Numbered from the stretch's first letter, positions 1 through 8,113 are shown. The stretch is 64,000 bases of DNA from JAIVJG01 sp964236735 (GCA_964236735.1 CAXSFM010000020.1:18903-82902), one strand, 5' to 3'. A program made the numbers and translations. Notes: generated by a model from the sequence alone, not told the origin.

Positions 1-1
1 C

Positions 2-388
2 GCAGGCTGCCGCGCCGAATTGCTCAGAGACGCGGGCGCGCTCGACGCCGTGTTTCGTCGCATCGTCGCGGAATTGGAGTTAAAGCCCGTCGGCGAGACG
101 CACTGGCACACTTTCCCCGCGCCGGGCTGCGGCGTCACCGGCCTGCTGATGCTGACGGAATCGCATCTCACCTGCCACACCTACCCGGAGCACGAAATCG
201 CCACTTTCAATCTCTACTGCTGCCGCGCGCGTCCGGCATGGGCATGGACTGAGCGGCTGACGGAAATGCTCGGCGCGCGTGTCGTCACTGTGCGCGTCTG
301 CCAACGTCCGGCGGCATCGGCGCTGCGAGTTGTCAATGAATGCGAGCGGAGATTTACCACAGAGGACACAGAGGTTCACAGAGGATGA
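2..388 (+). CDS. speD: S-adenosylmethionine decarboxylase proenzyme (5' end outside window)
   Basis: The frame is open from the window edge, so the N-terminus is missing. The product matches the small bacterial SpeD family, which decarboxylates S-adenosylmethionine to supply aminopropyl groups for polyamine synthesis using a pyruvoyl cofactor made by self-cleavage. Visible motifs are TGLLMLTESHLTCHTYPE, where the Ser of ESH is the expected cleavage and pyruvoyl site, and a Cys-containing strand FNLYCCR. The usual start of this family lies 10-20 residues upstream of what is visible. The C-terminal tail (RRFTTEDTEVHRG) is encoded by an intergenic repeat and is probably not a conserved part of the enzyme. 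The gene lies upstream of DUF4178, DUF350 and spermidine-synthase-like genes, which fits a polyamine role. Family call is secure; the exact start is unknown. Confidence 0.85.
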   Translation, partial: AGCRAELLRDAGALDAVFRRIVAELELKPVGETHWHTFPAPGCGVTGLLMLTESHLTCHTYPEHEIATFNLYCCRARPAWAWTERLTEMLGARVVTVRVCQRPAASALRVVNECERRFTTEDTEVHRG

Positions 389-459
389 AGAGGAGAATCG
401 GTGCATGTTTGCTGGTTGACTCTGTCTTTTCTCTGTGTCCCTCTGTGTCCTCTGTGGTG
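356..459. repeat. Inverted repeat of short words (ACAGAGGACACAGAGG type) at the speD 3' end
   Basis: Left arm about 356-384 and right arm about 431-458 are near-complementary and each is built from repeated CACAGAGG words. The element covers the speD stop codon and could fold into a long hairpin acting as a transcription end or RNA stabiliser. It shares architecture, not sequence, with other hairpins in this window. Confidence 0.8.
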
Positions 460-527
460 AAAATTCTTTCTTCCATGTCTCATGCAACGACGAACAATGA
501 GAGACGCAGCGTCGGAGGCGCGAGACG

Positions 528-2531
528 ATGACGGCATTTCAAGCCAACTGTCCCGCGTGCGGCGCGCCCGTCGTCTTCAAGACCGGCTCCGGCGTGGTCG
601 TCGTCTGCGACTACTGCCATTCGGTCGTCGCGCGGACGGATCGCGCTCTCGAAGACCTCGGCAAAGTGTCGGACGTGTCCGAGTCCGGCTCGCCGCTCGC
701 AGTCGGTTTGCGCGGGGTGTGTCGCGGCGTCGCTTTCGAGTTGACGGGACGCGCGCAACTCGGACACGCGGCGGGCGGCATGTGGGACGAATGGTACGCG
801 GCCTTCACGGATCATCGCTGGGGCTGGCTCGCCGAAGCGCAGGGCAAATTTTATCTGACCTTCGAGAGAGAAATTCCCGACCCGCAACATCTGCCGCCGA
901 TTGATGGTCTCCAACTCGGTCAGCCCGTGCCCGCGATTTTGACGCCCGCGCCGCTCATCGTCGTCGAAAAAAACATGGCGCGGATGCTCGCGGCAGAGGG
1001 TGAGATTCCGTACCGCCTGACGCCCGGCGAGACTTATGCTTACGCAGACCTCTCCGGCGCAGGCGGCGTCTTTGGCACGATTGATTACGGCGAGCAAACG
1101 CCGCGCGTCTTCGTCGGGCGTCAGGTGACGCTCGACGAACTCGGCATCATCGCGACCGGCGCGACGCAAGCGCGCGAGCCGCGACGTGTGACGGCGGCGC
1201 AACTCAACTGCCCTAGATGCGGCGGGCCGCTTGAGCTTCGCGCGCCTGACCAGTCCGAGCGCGTGACGTGCCCGAACTGCGCGTCGCTGCTCGACATCAC
1301 GAAGGGTCGCCTGCTTTATCTCAAGACGCTCGAAGCAAAAAAATACGCGCCTTCGATTCCGCTCGGCGGCGTCGCAGAGTTTGAAGGGCAATCGTGTACC
1401 GTCATCGGCTTCATGGTTCGCAGCGTCGAGTTCGACGCCGTGCGTTACTTCTGGCAGGAGTATCTGCTCTACAACGCCGCGCTCGGTTTTCGCTGGCTCG
1501 TCGAGTCGGACGCGCACTGGAGCTATGTGCAGACAATCGCGCCCGGCGACGTGAGCGAGAGCGACAAGTACGCGAAGTATCGCGGCACAAATTATAAAAT
1601 CTTCCAGGATGCGACGGCGCGCGCAGAGTATGTGCAGGGCGAGTTTTACTGGAAGGTGACGACGGGCGAACTTGTCCGCGCGGTGGATTACGTGCGCGCG
1701 CCGGAGATGCTCTCGAAAGAAGTTACGAGCGGCGAGATTAACTGGTCGCACGGCACTTACGTGCCCGTCAAACAAATCGAGCGGCAATTCAAAGTTGACT
1801 TGCCCACCCCGCGCACCATCGCGCCCAACCAGCCGTTCCCGCATGGAGGCATTTACAAATACTGGCTGCTGCTGATGTTCGTCGCGATGCTCGTCGGAAT
1901 GGTGATGTTCGTTGTGTCGAGCGCGGGCAGCACGAAAGTCTTCGATGAGTCTTACATTTTGCAGCCGCAACCCGTCGCGACGCCGACGCCCATCATTGCC
2001 GAAGGTGCGAACAATGCGGTCGTGTCGGTCACGCCAATTATTGCGCCCGCGCCAGACGAACAGGAAAACACGCAGGTCATTTTCAGCAATGCGTTTCAAC
2101 TCAAAGCGCGCCAGAACATACGTGTGCAGGGACGCGGCAACGTGGACAATAACTGGCTCTACGTGGAAGGCGATTTGATTAACGAAGAGACCGGACTCGT
2201 GCAATCGTTCGAGTTGCCGATTGAGTATTATCACGGCACAGAAGACGGCGAATCGTGGACGGAAGGCAACGTGGAGCAGACCGTGTATCTCTCCGCGCTC
2301 CCCGCCGGGACGTACACGCTGCGGCTCGAAGCGCAGTGGGACAAGCAGAATCCGGGCACGCCGCAACTCTCCGTCCGCGTCGAACAGGGCACGCCGCGCG
2401 GTCTTAATTGGTTGCTCACGCTCATCGCTCTGTCCGTCATCCCCGTCTTCATCGCCATCCGTCAATTCAACTTCGAGCGGCGACGTTGGGCTGACAGCGC
2501 GTTCAATCCATATCAATCAAGTGATGAGTGA
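528..2531 (+). CDS. DUF4178 membrane protein with two zinc ribbons
   Basis: The 667-residue protein has a zinc ribbon at its start (C8, C11, C27, C30), a first DUF4178-like beta-rich region (about 50-200), a second zinc ribbon (C228, C231, C248, C251), a second DUF4178-like region (about 280-420, ending in a GEINWSHGTY segment), a transmembrane helix near 447-465, an extracytoplasmic-looking beta domain, and a last helix near 631-649. The biochemical role of DUF4178 is unknown; the layout suggests a cytoplasmic zinc-ribbon part anchored to the membrane with an outer domain between two helices. It sits between speD and DUF350/speE-like genes, a neighbourhood I recall as recurrent for DUF4178. 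The final residues SSDE and the stop come from the following repeat. A long frame on the opposite strand is judged a codon-bias shadow. Confidence 0.85.
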   Translation: MTAFQANCPACGAPVVFKTGSGVVVVCDYCHSVVARTDRALEDLGKVSDVSESGSPLAVGLRGVCRGVAFELTGRAQLGHAAGGMWDEWYAAFTDHRWGWLAEAQGKFYLTFEREIPDPQHLPPIDGLQLGQPVPAILTPAPLIVVEKNMARMLAAEGEIPYRLTPGETYAYADLSGAGGVFGTIDYGEQTPRVFVGRQVTLDELGIIATGATQAREPRRVTAAQLNCPRCGGPLELRAPDQSERVTCPNCASLLDITKGRLLYLKTLEAKKYAPSIPLGGVAEFEGQSCTVIGFMVRSVEFDAVRYFWQEYLLYNAALGFRWLVESDAHWSYVQTIAPGDVSESDKYAKYRGTNYKIFQDATARAEYVQGEFYWKVTTGELVRAVDYVRAPEMLSKEVTSGEINWSHGTYVPVKQIERQFKVDLPTPRTIAPNQPFPHGGIYKYWLLLMFVAMLVGMVMFVVSSAGSTKVFDESYILQPQPVATPTPIIAEGANNAVVSVTPIIAPAPDEQENTQVIFSNAFQLKARQNIRVQGRGNVDNNWLYVEGDLINEETGLVQSFELPIEYYHGTEDGESWTEGNVEQTVYLSALPAGTYTLRLEAQWDKQNPGTPQLSVRVEQGTPRGLNWLLTLIALSVIPVFIAIRQFNFERRRWADSAFNPYQSSDE

Positions 2532-2596
2532 TAAGTGATGAGTGATAAGAAAAGCTGTCGGGTCTTTCTTATCACTTATCACTCATCACTTATCAC
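2521..2596. repeat. Inverted repeat of GTGATGAGTGATAA words
   Basis: Left arm 2521-2554 (GTGATGAGTGATAAGTGATG and onward) is complementary to right arm 2564-2596, with a short loop between. It supplies the stop codon of the DUF4178 gene and ends just before the GGAGG ribosome-binding site of the next small gene. It belongs to the short-word hairpin family of this window. Confidence 0.85.
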
Positions 2597-2606
2597 CGGA
2601 GGCAAT

Positions 2607-2789
2607 ATGCTCAGTAAATTTTATCTACTCTTCGGCGTGGCCGTGCTCGCGCTCTACGTCACGGCGGCGTGGAGCGGTTGGGAGTTAGGCAACACGCAGA
2701 GGCAAATTCTGCCCGCCGACGTGCGTAATTCGCCGGGCGGTTATCGCTCGTTCCACTTCTGGCATTCCGGCTATCACGGAGGAAAATAA
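2607..2789 (+). CDS. 60-residue membrane miniprotein between DUF4178 and DUF350 genes
   Basis: The ATG at 2607 is preceded by CCGGAGGCA, a good ribosome-binding site lying just after the repeat, which is why this start is preferred over an in-frame start inside the repeat. The 60-residue product has one hydrophobic N-terminal helix (about 4-22) followed by a tail rich in aromatic residues and His that ends SFHFWHSGYHGGK. The stop codon overlaps the next ATG by one base (TAATG), so translation is coupled to the DUF350 gene. I do not recognise a family. The helix plus short exposed tail and the coupling suggest a small partner of DUF350 or of the membrane-bound SpeE-like protein. Good RBS and coupling make it a likely real gene. 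Confidence 0.75.
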   Translation: MLSKFYLLFGVAVLALYVTAAWSGWELGNTQRQILPADVRNSPGGYRSFHFWHSGYHGGK

Positions 2790-3073
2790 TGCTCAACGAA
2801 ACATTCGCACAAAGCGCGGGACAGTTTTCTTTACCGCACGTCTGCGGGCTGGTCGTCAATCTGGGCGACTTGACGGGAGTGCTCTTGACGACGGCCATCT
2901 TCACGCTCTTTGGCCTGCTCGTCTTCGGCCTCGCTTACATGATCATCGTCAAAACTTCGCCGTTCTCTATCCGCAAGGAAATCGAGGACGACCAGAACAC
3001 CGCGCTCGCCATCATCATCGGCTCGGTCATCATCGGCGTCGCGCTCATCATCGCCGCCGCGATTCATGGATAA
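2789..3073 (+). CDS. DUF350 family membrane protein
   Basis: The 94-residue product has three hydrophobic helices (about 24-38, 40-54 and 73-92) and the typical DUF350 arrangement: a first helix, a short charged loop (IRKEIEDDQNTALAI) and a final helix rich in Ile, Gly and Ala (GSVIIGVALIIAAAI). DUF350 proteins are small inner-membrane proteins of uncertain function, sometimes near phage-shock or membrane-stress genes. The start overlaps the preceding stop by one base and has GGAGGA upstream. Together with the DUF4178 and SpeE-like genes it forms a recognisable gene set. Confidence 0.85.
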   Translation: MLNETFAQSAGQFSLPHVCGLVVNLGDLTGVLLTTAIFTLFGLLVFGLAYMIIVKTSPFSIRKEIEDDQNTALAIIIGSVIIGVALIIAAAIHG

Positions 3074-3074
3074 G

Positions 3075-3198
3075 AGCGTTCAGCAGTCAACGTTCAGCAA
3101 TCAGCTTTTGTCTTGAGTTGAACAATCGAGACAGGTGGCGAGCGTTGAGCCTTCACCCCGCCTAAGTGTTGAATGCTGACTGCTGAACGCTGAACGCT
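3075..3198. repeat. Inverted repeat of GTTCAGCAGTCA words
   Basis: Left arm 3075-3105 (AGCGTTCAGCAGTCAACG and onward) and right arm 3168-3198 (GAATGCTGACTGCTGAACGC and onward) are complementary with a loop of about 60 bases. It fills the gap between the DUF350 gene and the speE-like gene and belongs to the short-word hairpin family. Confidence 0.8.
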
Positions 3199-3203
3199 TT
3201 CTT

Positions 3204-4736
3204 ATGAATCGCACGCCCATCCTTTTTCTCAACGTCCTCGTCATCGCGACTTGCGGCCTCGTCTATGAATTACTGGCGGGCACGCTCGCCAGTTACGTGC
3301 TCGGCGATTCGGTCACGCAGTTCTCGCTGATCATCGGCATCTATCTCTCCGCGCTCGGCGTCGGCGCGTGGGCTTCGAGATTTTTTGACGCTGAGCTCGC
3401 GCGCCGCTTCGTGGATGTGGAACTCGGCGTCGCCGTCGTCGGCGGGACGAGCGCGCCGCTTCTGTTTTTGAGCTTCGCGCATCTCAGCTACTTCCACGTC
3501 GTACTCTACGGAATCGTCTTCCTCATCGGCGTGCTCGTCGGTTTAGAGATTCCGCTCTTGATGCGAATTATGAAAGACCAACTCGACTTTAAGGAGTTGG
3601 TCGCGCGCGTGCTGGCATTCGACTACGTGGGCGCGCTCGTCGCGTCGCTACTGTTTCCCATCTTCCTCGTGCCGAAACTCGGACTCGTTCGCACGTCGCT
3701 CGTCTTCGGCGTGCTCAATGCGGGCGTCGGTCTGTGGGGAACGTGGATTATGCGCCCCATCATCAAGGGCGAGGTGACGGGCTTGCGCGTCCGCGCCGTC
3801 ATCGTTATGACGCTGCTCGCCGTCGGCATCATCAAGGCCGACGCGCTGACCTCGCTCGCGGAGGATGCGATGTTCGCCGATGACATCGTCTATTCCAAGA
3901 CGACCGCGTACCAGCGCATCGTCATCACGCGCAACAAGGCGGGCTTTCAACTCTTCCTCAACGGCAATCTACAATTCAGTTCGGCGGACGAATATCGCTA
4001 CCACGAAGCGCTCGTCCACCCGGCGATGACGCTCGCGGCAGAGAGAGGAACTGCGCCGCGCCGCGTGCTCGTGCTTGGCGGCGGCGACGGACTCGCACTG
4101 CGCGAGCTGCTCAAATACTCTTCCGTCGAATCCATCACCCTTGTTGACCTCGATCCCGGCATGACGCGGCTCTCGCAACATTTTCTCCCGCTCGCCGCGC
4201 TCAATCATCATTCGTTCGACGATGCGCGCGTCCACGTCGCCAACATGGACGCGATGATCTGGCTTGAGCAGACGGACGACGAGCCGCCGTTCGACGCGGC
4301 CATCGTGGACTTTCCAGACCCCAATTCTTTCGCGCTCGGCAAACTCTACACGACGCGCTTTTATCATCTCTTGAAACAAAGACTCGCGCCCGACGCAGGC
4401 GTCAGCGTGCAGTCCACTTCGCCGCTCTTCGCGCGCCAATCTTACTGGTGCGTCGTCCGCACACTTGAGGCGGCGGGCTTCTCCGTGCGTCCTTATTACA
4501 CCGCCGTTCCCTCCTTCGGCGTCTGGGGCTACGCGCTCGCGCGCCGCGCTCCCTTCGACGTTCCGCAGCACGTCGCAAACGCGCCCGACCTCCAACTAAA
4601 ATTCCTCGACGACTCCGCGCTCGTCTCGATGTTCATGCTCTCGGCAGACCTCTCTCCCGTGCCCGTCGAGGTCAACCGTCTCGATAATCAATCGCTCGTG
4701 CGTTACTACGAAGCGGAGTGGAAGCGGTATGAATAG
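3204..4736 (+). CDS. speE: Membrane-anchored spermidine synthase-like aminopropyltransferase
   Basis: The N-terminal 215 residues form about seven transmembrane helices. The C-terminal half is a spermidine-synthase fold: a YQRIVITR strand, LFLNGNLQFSSADEYRYHEA (the substrate and decarboxylated-SAM binding segment), the nucleotide loop VLVLGGGDGLALREL, the acidic VDLDP, and the D-x-x-DP catalytic segment VDFPDPNSFALGKLYTTRFY. These are the residues expected of an active enzyme that moves aminopropyl groups from decarboxylated SAM to an amine, consistent with speD nearby. Soluble SpeE is about 290 residues, so at 510 this is the membrane-fused form. The last 8 bases overlap the next gene, so the two are translationally coupled. 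The actual amine substrate could be unusual given the membrane location. Confidence 0.85.
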   Translation: MNRTPILFLNVLVIATCGLVYELLAGTLASYVLGDSVTQFSLIIGIYLSALGVGAWASRFFDAELARRFVDVELGVAVVGGTSAPLLFLSFAHLSYFHVVLYGIVFLIGVLVGLEIPLLMRIMKDQLDFKELVARVLAFDYVGALVASLLFPIFLVPKLGLVRTSLVFGVLNAGVGLWGTWIMRPIIKGEVTGLRVRAVIVMTLLAVGIIKADALTSLAEDAMFADDIVYSKTTAYQRIVITRNKAGFQLFLNGNLQFSSADEYRYHEALVHPAMTLAAERGTAPRRVLVLGGGDGLALRELLKYSSVESITLVDLDPGMTRLSQHFLPLAALNHHSFDDARVHVANMDAMIWLEQTDDEPPFDAAIVDFPDPNSFALGKLYTTRFYHLLKQRLAPDAGVSVQSTSPLFARQSYWCVVRTLEAAGFSVRPYYTAVPSFGVWGYALARRAPFDVPQHVANAPDLQLKFLDDSALVSMFMLSADLSPVPVEVNRLDNQSLVRYYEAEWKRYE

Positions 4737-6390
4737 GCGCGAGGTGCTCGCGGCCTTTCTCGGCGTGCCGTTCGCGCTTGCGGCGTGTCGCACAAAAGAA
4801 GACGCGCCGTTTCCCGAAGGCGAGATTGTCGGCGCGTCCGACGTGATCGGCCATCGCCTGCGCGACGGTCTGCGTGTCGAGCCGGCGATGGATGCATGGG
4901 AGCGCGCGGGCGTCGTGATTGTCGGCGGCGGCGTCGCGGGACTGTCTGCGGCGTGGAGATTTACACAGGCGGGCTTCGATGATTTCGTCGTGCTCGAACT
5001 CGAACCCGCGCCGGGCGGGACGGCGCGAAGCGGCGCGGAGCATGGCGTTGTGCCGTACCCGTGGGGCGCGCATTACATCCCTGCGCCGACGAAAGAGAAT
5101 CGCGCTCTCGTCCGGTTGCTCGGCGAGATGAACATCCTCGAAGGCGCGGATGAGCGCGGCGAGCCAGTGGTCGCGGAACAATTTCTCTGCCGCGACCCGG
5201 AGGAGCGTGTCTTTTATCGAGGTCGCTGGTACGAAGGTTTGTACCTGCACGCGGGCGCGTCCGATGCGGACAAGGCGCAACTGCGCGCGTTCAACGAGCA
5301 AGTTGATCGCTGGGCGGGCTGGCGCGATGCAAGAGGGCGACGTGCGTTCGCGATTCCCGTCGCGCAATCTTCGGACGATGCGGAGGTGACTTCGCTCGAC
5401 CGTCTGACGATGTCCGAATGGATGGACGCGCGCGGCTTCGACTCTCCGCGCCTGCGCTGGCTGGTGGACTACGCCTGCCGCGACGACTACGGTCTGACTC
5501 ACGAGCAGGCGAGCGCGTGGGCGGGACTCTTTTATTTCGCCTCGCGCACGCCGCAGCCGGGCGCGGACGCGCAACCGCTCATCACCTGGCCGGAAGGCAA
5601 CGGGCGACTCGTCGCGCATCTCTACGGCAAGACTTCAAGCAAGGTGCGTCTCGGCGTCGCCGTCGCGGACATCCGTCCCGCGTCGAATGCTGACGGACAC
5701 AACGGCGCGGCGGCGGGCGTGGATGTCGTCACGATAGACCACGAAGGACAGCGCGCGTCGGGCATTCACGCCGATCAAGTCGTCTTCGCCGCGCCGCAGT
5801 TTCTCTCCAAATATCTCATCAGGCAATATCGTGAAGAGGGCGCGCCCGCGCACGTCGCGGAGTTTCAGTACGGCGCGTGGATGGTGGCGAACTTGTTTCT
5901 CAAGGATCGCCCGCGCCAGAATTTTTCGAGCTTTCCGCTCGCGTGGGACAACGTGTTGTACGAGAGTCCTTCGCTCGGCTACGTCGTCGCCACGCACCAG
6001 CGCGGGCTGGATCGCGGCGCGAGCGTCTTCACTTATTACTATCCGTTGACCGACGCAAACCCGCGCCTCGCTCGCTCGCGCCTGCTTGAGACCGACTGGC
6101 GCGGTTGGGCTGACGTGGCGTTGACAGACCTCTCACGCGCGCACGCGGACATTCGCGCGCTCACCGAACGCCTCGACGTGATGCGCTGGGGACACGCGAT
6201 GATTCGCCCGCGCGCGGGTTTCGTCTGGGGCGGCGCGCGGGCGGCGGCGCAGAAGCCATACGGTGCGATTCACTTCGCGCACACAGACCTCTCCGGCGTC
6301 CCGCTCTTTGAAGAAGCATTCGATCACGGCATCCGCGCGGCGGAAGAAATCCTGGCGGCTCGCGGAATGAAGTTCAAGAGCGTGAGATAA
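4729..6390 (+). CDS. FAD-dependent amine-oxidase-type oxidoreductase with lipoprotein/Tat-like signal
   Basis: The N-terminus MNRREVLAAFLGVPFALAAC combines twin Arg, a hydrophobic stretch and a lipobox (LAAC), so the protein is probably exported and lipid-anchored, possibly folded through the Tat route with its FAD. A dinucleotide-binding motif follows (VVIVGGGVAGLSAAWRF, about residues 62-78) with the acidic end of the second strand and an amine-oxidase-like GG motif (LELEPAPGGTARSG). The C-terminus has a second FAD-contact region near FVWGGARAAAQ. The family includes flavin amine oxidases and protoporphyrinogen-oxidase-like enzymes. It overlaps the speE-like gene by 8 bases, so an aminopropylated or polyamine product is an attractive substrate, but this is an inference. 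Confidence 0.75.
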   Translation: MNRREVLAAFLGVPFALAACRTKEDAPFPEGEIVGASDVIGHRLRDGLRVEPAMDAWERAGVVIVGGGVAGLSAAWRFTQAGFDDFVVLELEPAPGGTARSGAEHGVVPYPWGAHYIPAPTKENRALVRLLGEMNILEGADERGEPVVAEQFLCRDPEERVFYRGRWYEGLYLHAGASDADKAQLRAFNEQVDRWAGWRDARGRRAFAIPVAQSSDDAEVTSLDRLTMSEWMDARGFDSPRLRWLVDYACRDDYGLTHEQASAWAGLFYFASRTPQPGADAQPLITWPEGNGRLVAHLYGKTSSKVRLGVAVADIRPASNADGHNGAAAGVDVVTIDHEGQRASGIHADQVVFAAPQFLSKYLIRQYREEGAPAHVAEFQYGAWMVANLFLKDRPRQNFSSFPLAWDNVLYESPSLGYVVATHQRGLDRGASVFTYYYPLTDANPRLARSRLLETDWRGWADVALTDLSRAHADIRALTERLDVMRWGHAMIRPRAGFVWGGARAAAQKPYGAIHFAHTDLSGVPLFEEAFDHGIRAAEEILAARGMKFKSVR

Positions 6391-6396
6391 AAAGGT

Positions 6397-6467
6397 CAGT
6401 ACCGCGAGCGATAGCGAGCGGGTGCGGCTCACGATGTACGATCCGCTCGCTATCGCTCGCGGTACTG
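6397..6467. terminator. 25-bp perfect inverted repeat between convergent genes
   Basis: Arms 6397-6421 and 6443-6467 are exact reverse complements (CAGTACCGCGAGCGATAGCG and onward) around a 21-base loop. It lies between the convergent FAD oxidoreductase and pta genes, where a two-way transcription stop is expected. There is no clear T-run, so it may instead be a dispersed REP-like element. Confidence 0.6.
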
Positions 6468-6490
6468 ATAGAGCAGCCAACTCCGGCGAC

Positions 6491-7501
6491 TTAACGCGCG
6501 GCTTTGCGTGCTTGCGATTGGACGGCGGTGATGGCGACGGCGTCCACGATGTCTTCGGCCTTACAGCCGCGCGAGAGATCGTTGCAGGGTTTGTCGAGTC
6601 CTTGCAGGACGGGGCCGATGGCGGTCGCGCCGGCGAGTCTCTCGGTTAACTTGTAGGCGATGTTGCCGGCTTGCAAATCGGGGAAGATAAGGACGTTGGC
6701 GCGGCCCGCGACGGGGGAGCCGGGTGCTTTCGATTCCGCGACGCTTTGGATGAGCGCGGCGTCGGCTTGCAGTTCTCCGTCAATAAACAGTTCGGGCTGG
6801 CGCGCGCGGACGGTGCGCGTTGCTTCGACAACCTTGTCAATCAACTTGTGTTGTGCGCTGCCCTTCGTCGAGAACGAGAGCATCGCGACGCGCGGCTCCG
6901 TCGCGAGCAGCGCGCGACAGGAGTCTGCCGATGCGAGTGCGATCTCTGCGAGTTCCGCCGCCGTCGGATCAATGACGACGCCGCAGTCGGCATAGATGAG
7001 CGCGCCCTCTGCGCCGAAATCCGCGCGCGGAAGCTGCATGACGAAGAAGCTGGAGACGAGTTTGAATCCCGCGCGCACGCCGACGCATTGGAGCGCGGCG
7101 CGGACGGTGTGCGCCGTCGTATTCGTCGCGCCCGCGACCGAGCCGTCGGCGCGTCCTTCACGCACGAGCAAGTTGCCGTAGTAGAGCGGGTCTGCGACGG
7201 CAAAACGCGCCTCGTCCGGCATCATGCCCTTCGCGCGTCGCAAGTCGTGATAGAGCGCGGCGACCTTGTCAAAATCCTGCGCGCGCTTGTGGTCTAAAAT
7301 CGTCACGCCGCCCAACGCAACTCCTGCTGTGCGCGCCGCCGCGCGAATCTTTTCTTCATCGCCGAGCACGGTCACGCGCGCCACTCCATCGCGCGCGCAG
7401 ATGGCAGCGGCCTGCACGGTGCGCGGGTCTTCGCCTTCGGGCAGGACGATGTGCTGCAAGTCAGCGGCGGCTCTCTGTCGAATGCGTTCGAGGATAGACA
7501 T
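6491..7501 (-). CDS. pta: Phosphate acetyltransferase
   Basis: The 336-residue product is a full-length short-form phosphotransacetylase, converting acetyl-CoA and phosphate to acetyl phosphate and CoA. Recognisable segments are IVLPEGEDPRTVQAA at the start, DPLYYGNLLVREGRADGSVAGA in the middle, SFFVMQLP, ADCGVVIDPTAAELAEIA, MLSFSTKGSA and the terminal IGPVLQGLDKPCNDLSRGC, all typical of Pta. The start Met gives the normal family N-terminus. No acetate kinase gene adjoins it here. The acetyl phosphate it makes may also feed phosphorylation in the histidine-kinase region further along, though nothing in the sequence shows such a link. Confidence 0.93.
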   Translation of the reverse strand: MSILERIRQRAAADLQHIVLPEGEDPRTVQAAAICARDGVARVTVLGDEEKIRAAARTAGVALGGVTILDHKRAQDFDKVAALYHDLRRAKGMMPDEARFAVADPLYYGNLLVREGRADGSVAGATNTTAHTVRAALQCVGVRAGFKLVSSFFVMQLPRADFGAEGALIYADCGVVIDPTAAELAEIALASADSCRALLATEPRVAMLSFSTKGSAQHKLIDKVVEATRTVRARQPELFIDGELQADAALIQSVAESKAPGSPVAGRANVLIFPDLQAGNIAYKLTERLAGATAIGPVLQGLDKPCNDLSRGCKAEDIVDAVAITAVQSQARKAAR

Positions 7502-7549
7502 GGACGGAAATTTACCACGAAGCGTCGGGGCACGAGAACCGTGTGGGGC

Positions 7550-8110
7550 TTAAATGTTGAGCGTGCGGTCAATGATGTCTTCGGCGGCGGCGGCGAGATG
7601 CGCGACGATTTTCGGGTCGTGAGTTTTGAAGGCGCGAAAGTAGCGCGCGTCGAGCACAGGAGCGTCGAAGCCATCTTCATCCGTGCCGACGAGCGCGCAA
7701 CTCAGCATCGGCGACTCGGCGATGACGAACCATTCGCGCGCGAGCGTGAGAGATGATGAGAGCTTGACGACGCGCATGTTTGGATGGCGCGGCGGCTTCC
7801 AATCATCTTCGCCGAAGATATAGACGCGCTCGGACAGGTCAGCCAGACGCAGGTAGCGTTCAGCCACGTACTCCATCCGCGACAGTTTCTGAAAGCCGGC
7901 GTAGGCGCGCCCGCCGCGATGTGTCTTTAAGAGCAGCGCGTTTTCGATGAGCAGGCTGATGTATTCGAGGGCGGGAACCTGCGCGCGAAAGCTGAACGTG
8001 ACACGCTCGTCGTAGTCGCGCTGAGAGATGTGCGCGACCGTGCCCAAATCCTCAAGCGTCTCACACGCCGCACGCTGAAGGGCGCACTCGTACATTGAGA
8101 AATCTTGCAT
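7550..8110 (-). CDS. DICT-like sensory domain protein
   Basis: The 186-residue soluble protein resembles the DICT sensor domain known from diguanylate cyclases and two-component proteins: a helical start, a central ENALLLKTHRGGRAYAGFQK segment, RYLRLADLSERVYIFGEDDW, then a beta-strand run ending in EWFVIAESPMLSCALVG. It is a stand-alone domain with no output module attached. The family assignment is by pattern memory and is moderate. It lies on the same strand between mpl and pta and is preceded by a hairpin, so it may start its own transcript. Confidence 0.55.
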   Translation of the reverse strand: MQDFSMYECALQRAACETLEDLGTVAHISQRDYDERVTFSFRAQVPALEYISLLIENALLLKTHRGGRAYAGFQKLSRMEYVAERYLRLADLSERVYIFGEDDWKPPRHPNMRVVKLSSSLTLAREWFVIAESPMLSCALVGTDEDGFDAPVLDARYFRAFKTHDPKIVAHLAAAAEDIIDRTLNI

Positions 8111-8113
8111 AAA

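Noticed and set aside
480..2516. Long minus-strand open frame opposite the DUF4178 gene
   Set aside because: The translation is Arg/His-rich with no family pattern, while the plus strand has two zinc ribbons and DUF4178 domains. It is the usual shadow of GC-rich codon use.
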